This document shows, piece after piece, positions 13,250 through 15,933 of a stretch of DNA of 15,933 bases. The notes beneath the pieces were generated by a model. It did no database searches and was not told the DNA's origin. It saw only the letters and a list, made by a program, of their open reading frames with translations. Origin of the DNA: NIOZ-UU13 sp041862635 (lineage in GTDB: Bacteria; Planctomycetota; Phycisphaerae; Sedimentisphaerales; Anaerobacaceae); NCBI GenBank assembly GCA_041862635.1, contig JBGVTO010000293.1:1-15933 (forward strand). Direction: 5' to 3'. The stretch's first letter is position 1. Every line of letters starts with the position of its first letter. Both the position numbers and the translations under genes were made by a program.

Positions 13250-15280
13250 GTGGCTAATACTGGCGACATTCGTAACATTGTTCTTTTAGGGCACGGCGGA
13301 AGCGGCAAAACCTCTCTGGCCGAGGCAATGCTCCACAAATCCGGTGCAACGAACCGTCTTGGAAGCGTCGACGACAAAACAAGCATCTGCGACTACTACG
13401 ATGAGGAAAAAGAACATCAGCATTCTATTCAGTCAGCGCTAGTCCACACCAACCACGCTGGCAGGCTGATAAACATTATCGACACGCCGGGCTATCCTGA
13501 TTTTATCGGCCCGGCTATCAAAGCGATACCCGCCGCCGAGACAGCGGTCATCGTCATTAGCGCACCAGCCGGCATAGAAACCAACACACGCAAAATGTTC
13601 CAATTAGCTGCAGAAGCTAACATGCCCCGCCTTATCGTCATAAATAAGATGGACGCCGAAAATGTTGCTTTCCCTGAGCTGATAAAAGGTATTCAGGAAA
13701 CTTTCGGCTCGCAATGTCGATGTGCCAATCTGCCCGCCGCAGACAAAACATCCGTTATCGACTGCATCGAGAACGAAACCGGCGATTCGCCCCTGATGGA
13801 TGTGGCCCAGGCCCATACCGAGCTAATTGAAAGCGTCATAGAAGCAGATGATGACCTAATGGAAAGCTACCTCGGCGGCGAAGAAATATCCGCTGAAAAA
13901 ATAGCTTCGGTATTCGTAGAGGCCTTAAAAGCCGGCACGCTTATCCCCATACTCTTCACTGAAGCCCGCGGAGAAACCGGCGTCCAGGAGCTCCTGGACA
14001 TTATCGTAAAATACACACCCTCACCTCGCCAGGTAAAGCCCGTTCAGCTCAAAGACGGCGACAGCTTAATGGAGCTGGCAGCCGACCCTGCAGGGCCATT
14101 GGCCGGTTTGGTCTTTCGTGTCAGCTTCGACCAACGCTCAAATATGAAGTACTCTTCAATCCGCATCTTCAGCGGCACCATTACGTCAGAGACTAATCTG
14201 TTGCGCAATGACGAGAAGAAGGGCATTCGGCCGGGACATACCTTAAAATCTCAGGGCGGCGAAAATAAAGAAATCAACGCCGGCGTGGCCGGTGACATCA
14301 TAACTTTAGCAAAAGTTGAGGAGCTGAAAGTCGGCGACCTCATACACGATGGCAAAGTGGCCGGTAAATTCGAACTGCCCCCCGTACCCGAACCGATGTT
14401 TTCTTTGGCACTTGAGCCGGCCACAAGAGGGGATGAGCAGAAAATCAGCTCTGCTCTTGACAGATTGTGCGAAGAAGACCCATGCTTTAAGGTCAGCAGA
14501 GATACCCAGACTAAGGAGCTGGTTGCAAACGGCCTTGGCGATCTGCATTTGCGGATAATGCTCGAGAAGATGAAAAACCGCTACAAGCTGTCTGTAACAA
14601 CCAAGGAGCCGAAGATTCCTTACCGTGAGACGATTACCGCTAAAGCCGAGGGCCATTATCGCCATAAGAAGCAGACCGGTGGAGCAGGACAATTCGGCGA
14701 AGTCTATCTTCGCATCGAGCCGGCCGAGCGCAATTCCGACCCGCCCCTGCAGTTCAGCTGGGATATTTTTGGTGCTTCAATTCCCGGCCAATATGAGCCG
14801 GCGGTTGCTAAGGGCATTAATGAGGTAATGCAGAACGGCGTTGTAGCGGGCTTTCCGTTACAGGACATTTCAGTTTCTGTTTACGACGGCAAACACCATC
14901 CTGTCGATTCAAAGGAAGTAGCGTTCCGCGCAGCGGGCAAGGGTGCATTTACCGACGCCGTTCAAAAAGCCAAACCCGTCTTACTTGAGCCGATAGTCAA
15001 TATTGAAGTTACAGTCCCCGCTCAGAACATGGGCGATATCGCCGGGGACCTGGCTTCCAAACGTGGAAGGGTCCTTGGACAGGATATGTTGGCCGGCAAT
15101 TTCATTATCATTAAAGCCCAGGTGCCGTTGGCGGAAGTGACGCAGTATAACAGCCAGCTCAAAAGCGTCACCGGCGGACGCGGCAGTTACTCGATGACAC
15201 TCAGCCATTACGAAATAGTACCCCCAAACGTCCAGCAGCAAATCATCGCCGCCTATGCAAAACAAAAACAAAGCGAATAA
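13250..15280 (+). CDS. fusA: Elongation factor G-like translational GTPase
   Basis: The 676-residue protein has the full EF-G layout. The GTPase domain has a P loop GHGGSGKT (14-21), DTPG (78-81) and NKMD (132-135). Domain II, then domain III with GLGDLHLRIMLEKMKNRY, domain IV with YRHKKQTGGAGQFGEVYLRI, and domain V with a closing SVTGGRGSYSMTLSHYEIVP. EF-G drives translocation and, with a recycling factor, ribosome splitting. The switch I motif is EKEHQHSI instead of EKERGITI, so the Thr that reads the GTP gamma-phosphate is Ser59. This marks it as an EF-G-like paralogue (EF-G2 type) rather than the housekeeping copy; no str-operon ribosomal genes adjoin. The start is GTG 13250 with GGAG at 13237-13240, 9 nt away. 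The next gene is convergent, with a 55-nt gap and no clear terminator. Confidence 0.9.
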   Translation: MANTGDIRNIVLLGHGGSGKTSLAEAMLHKSGATNRLGSVDDKTSICDYYDEEKEHQHSIQSALVHTNHAGRLINIIDTPGYPDFIGPAIKAIPAAETAVIVISAPAGIETNTRKMFQLAAEANMPRLIVINKMDAENVAFPELIKGIQETFGSQCRCANLPAADKTSVIDCIENETGDSPLMDVAQAHTELIESVIEADDDLMESYLGGEEISAEKIASVFVEALKAGTLIPILFTEARGETGVQELLDIIVKYTPSPRQVKPVQLKDGDSLMELAADPAGPLAGLVFRVSFDQRSNMKYSSIRIFSGTITSETNLLRNDEKKGIRPGHTLKSQGGENKEINAGVAGDIITLAKVEELKVGDLIHDGKVAGKFELPPVPEPMFSLALEPATRGDEQKISSALDRLCEEDPCFKVSRDTQTKELVANGLGDLHLRIMLEKMKNRYKLSVTTKEPKIPYRETITAKAEGHYRHKKQTGGAGQFGEVYLRIEPAERNSDPPLQFSWDIFGASIPGQYEPAVAKGINEVMQNGVVAGFPLQDISVSVYDGKHHPVDSKEVAFRAAGKGAFTDAVQKAKPVLLEPIVNIEVTVPAQNMGDIAGDLASKRGRVLGQDMLAGNFIIIKAQVPLAEVTQYNSQLKSVTGGRGSYSMTLSHYEIVPPNVQQQIIAAYAKQKQSE

Positions 15281-15335
15281 CTGTCAGCTCAACGAAACGA
15301 AAGATTAGTATCCCAAATCAAATAATAGGGTTATT

Positions 15336-15933
15336 TCACTCTATCTCTATCCACCAATCTCCCCACTGCCACCACCAATCTTCCCAATCTCCCCAATCCC
15401 CCCACAGCCATTCCACATGGTCTACCCAGCCACAGTCGTTTCCTTCACTTACGCTATCATCCTTCACGTATCGCCATTCCAACGTATGCAAACCCGAAGC
15501 AGTGTTCGTGTAGCATCTTATTTGGCGCCAGCCCGTTGATCCGCTGATTCGGTCCTGGAGCACGCCGTCAGCGTAAAATTCCAAATAGTCATAACCTTCC
15601 TCAGAAGATACCTTCCAATAGAAGCTCACCGTTCCTGCCCCGCTAACTGTCGTCTGCATCCAAGATTCCTGGTCGTCCGAGATACCTCCACTCTGGGCTG
15701 CATCTCCATCGTAAGTAGAGGTCGAGGTCTGATAAAACCAGTCCGCACTGCCACCCGTGGTGAAACTCAAACTTGTGTCCAAGGCTCCTGAAAGGGAATC
15801 AGGCGAAGGGGGAGGTGGAGAACCACCATCCCACTCCAGCTTATCTACCCAGCCGCAGTCGTCTTTTTCACTTATGCTATAATCCTTCACGTATCGCCAT
15901 TCCAACGTATGCAAACCCGAAGCAGTAATCGTG
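15336..15933 (-). CDS. Surface-type protein, tandem beta modules, partial at window edge
   Basis: Only the C-terminal part is present; the frame is open through 15933 (TITASGLHTLEW), so the start lies outside. One full module is visible: LDTSLSFTTGGSADWFYQTS, DGDAAQSGGISDDQESWMQT, VSGAGTVSFYWKVSSEEGYD, YLEFYADGVLQDRISGSTGW, then LHTLEWRYVKDDSVSEGNDC and GWVDHVEW. It is preceded by the end of another module after a PPPPSP linker. I recognise this as a carbohydrate-binding-like or MAM-like beta-sandwich common in large extracellular proteins of Planctomycetota and Verrucomicrobiota. The C-terminus (LWGDWGDWEDWWWQWGDWW) is extremely Trp-rich and lacks a sorting signal. In another frame the same bases read Gly/Ile-rich, so a frameshift there is possible. 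Confidence 0.7.
   Translation of the reverse strand, partial: TITASGLHTLEWRYVKDYSISEKDDCGWVDKLEWDGGSPPPPSPDSLSGALDTSLSFTTGGSADWFYQTSTSTYDGDAAQSGGISDDQESWMQTTVSGAGTVSFYWKVSSEEGYDYLEFYADGVLQDRISGSTGWRQIRCYTNTASGLHTLEWRYVKDDSVSEGNDCGWVDHVEWLWGDWGDWEDWWWQWGDWWIEIE
15421..15933 (-). repeat. 423-bp tandem module repeat in the surface protein gene
   Basis: Segments 15421-15510 and 15844-15933 match at 82 of 90 bases with no gaps, exactly 423 bp (141 codons) apart. The end of the module (HTLEWRYVKD...CGWVD) is therefore recently duplicated. More copies probably lie beyond the window. Confidence 0.8.

Overview
The window is about 16 kb of bacterial chromosome with mixed gene orientation. The gene set suggests a Planctomycetota-type bacterium, perhaps Phycisphaerae. 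The evidence is a prepilin-like protein with a GFTLIELLVVIAIIALLMAI leader and a C-terminal RHHGG...EGH motif, several signal-peptide-bearing proteins, an EF-G paralogue, and short GC-poor promoters. This is inferred from protein style only; no marker gene was compared. Sampled lines are about 45-50 % GC, except one gene at about 63-65 %.

Left end (1-1126): an accessory-looking patch. It holds a truncated transposase/integrase N-terminus, an orphan tRNA 3' end (T arm plus acceptor 3' strand), and a small protein with two CxxC...CxxC zinc-ribbon-like modules. A good promoter and two overlapping hairpins lie upstream of the last. At 1127-4639 a minus-strand operon encodes three exported proteins: an ankyrin-repeat protein, a TolB-like beta-propeller, and a zinc-dependent phospholipase C/P1-nuclease-like hydrolase. 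The ankyrin gene has an A7 heptamer near its 3' end. A -1 shift there restores the end of the last ankyrin repeat.

Middle (4640-8623): a PilZ protein fused to a long Ala/Lys/Glu coiled coil containing a 168-bp tandem repeat, then a GC-rich SGNH/GDSL-hydrolase-like membrane protein. A non-coding element of up to 55 bp occurs three times around these two genes. Its conserved blocks are spaced like a promoter (TTGAAA-17-TAGTCT). A strong promoter and a leader faintly resembling a c-di-GMP-I (GEMM) riboswitch precede a pseudopilin gene.

Right part (8624-15933): the pseudopilin, a four-CBS-domain protein, an exported PepSY-like protein ending in an almost pure aspartate tail, and a region of dispersed intergenic repeats (CCTGAGCGAAGCC and ACGAGATACG families) holding a small membrane/coiled-coil protein. 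Then come an EF-G-like GTPase with a non-canonical switch I and, on the minus strand, the 3' part of a surface protein with tandem beta-sandwich-like modules and a tryptophan-rich tail.

A c-di-GMP theme is possible (PilZ effector plus GEMM-like leader), but the leader call is tentative. Nothing here is a proven new system. The best leads are the three-copy element, the A7 frameshift site, the PilZ coiled-coil protein and the pseudopilin leader.
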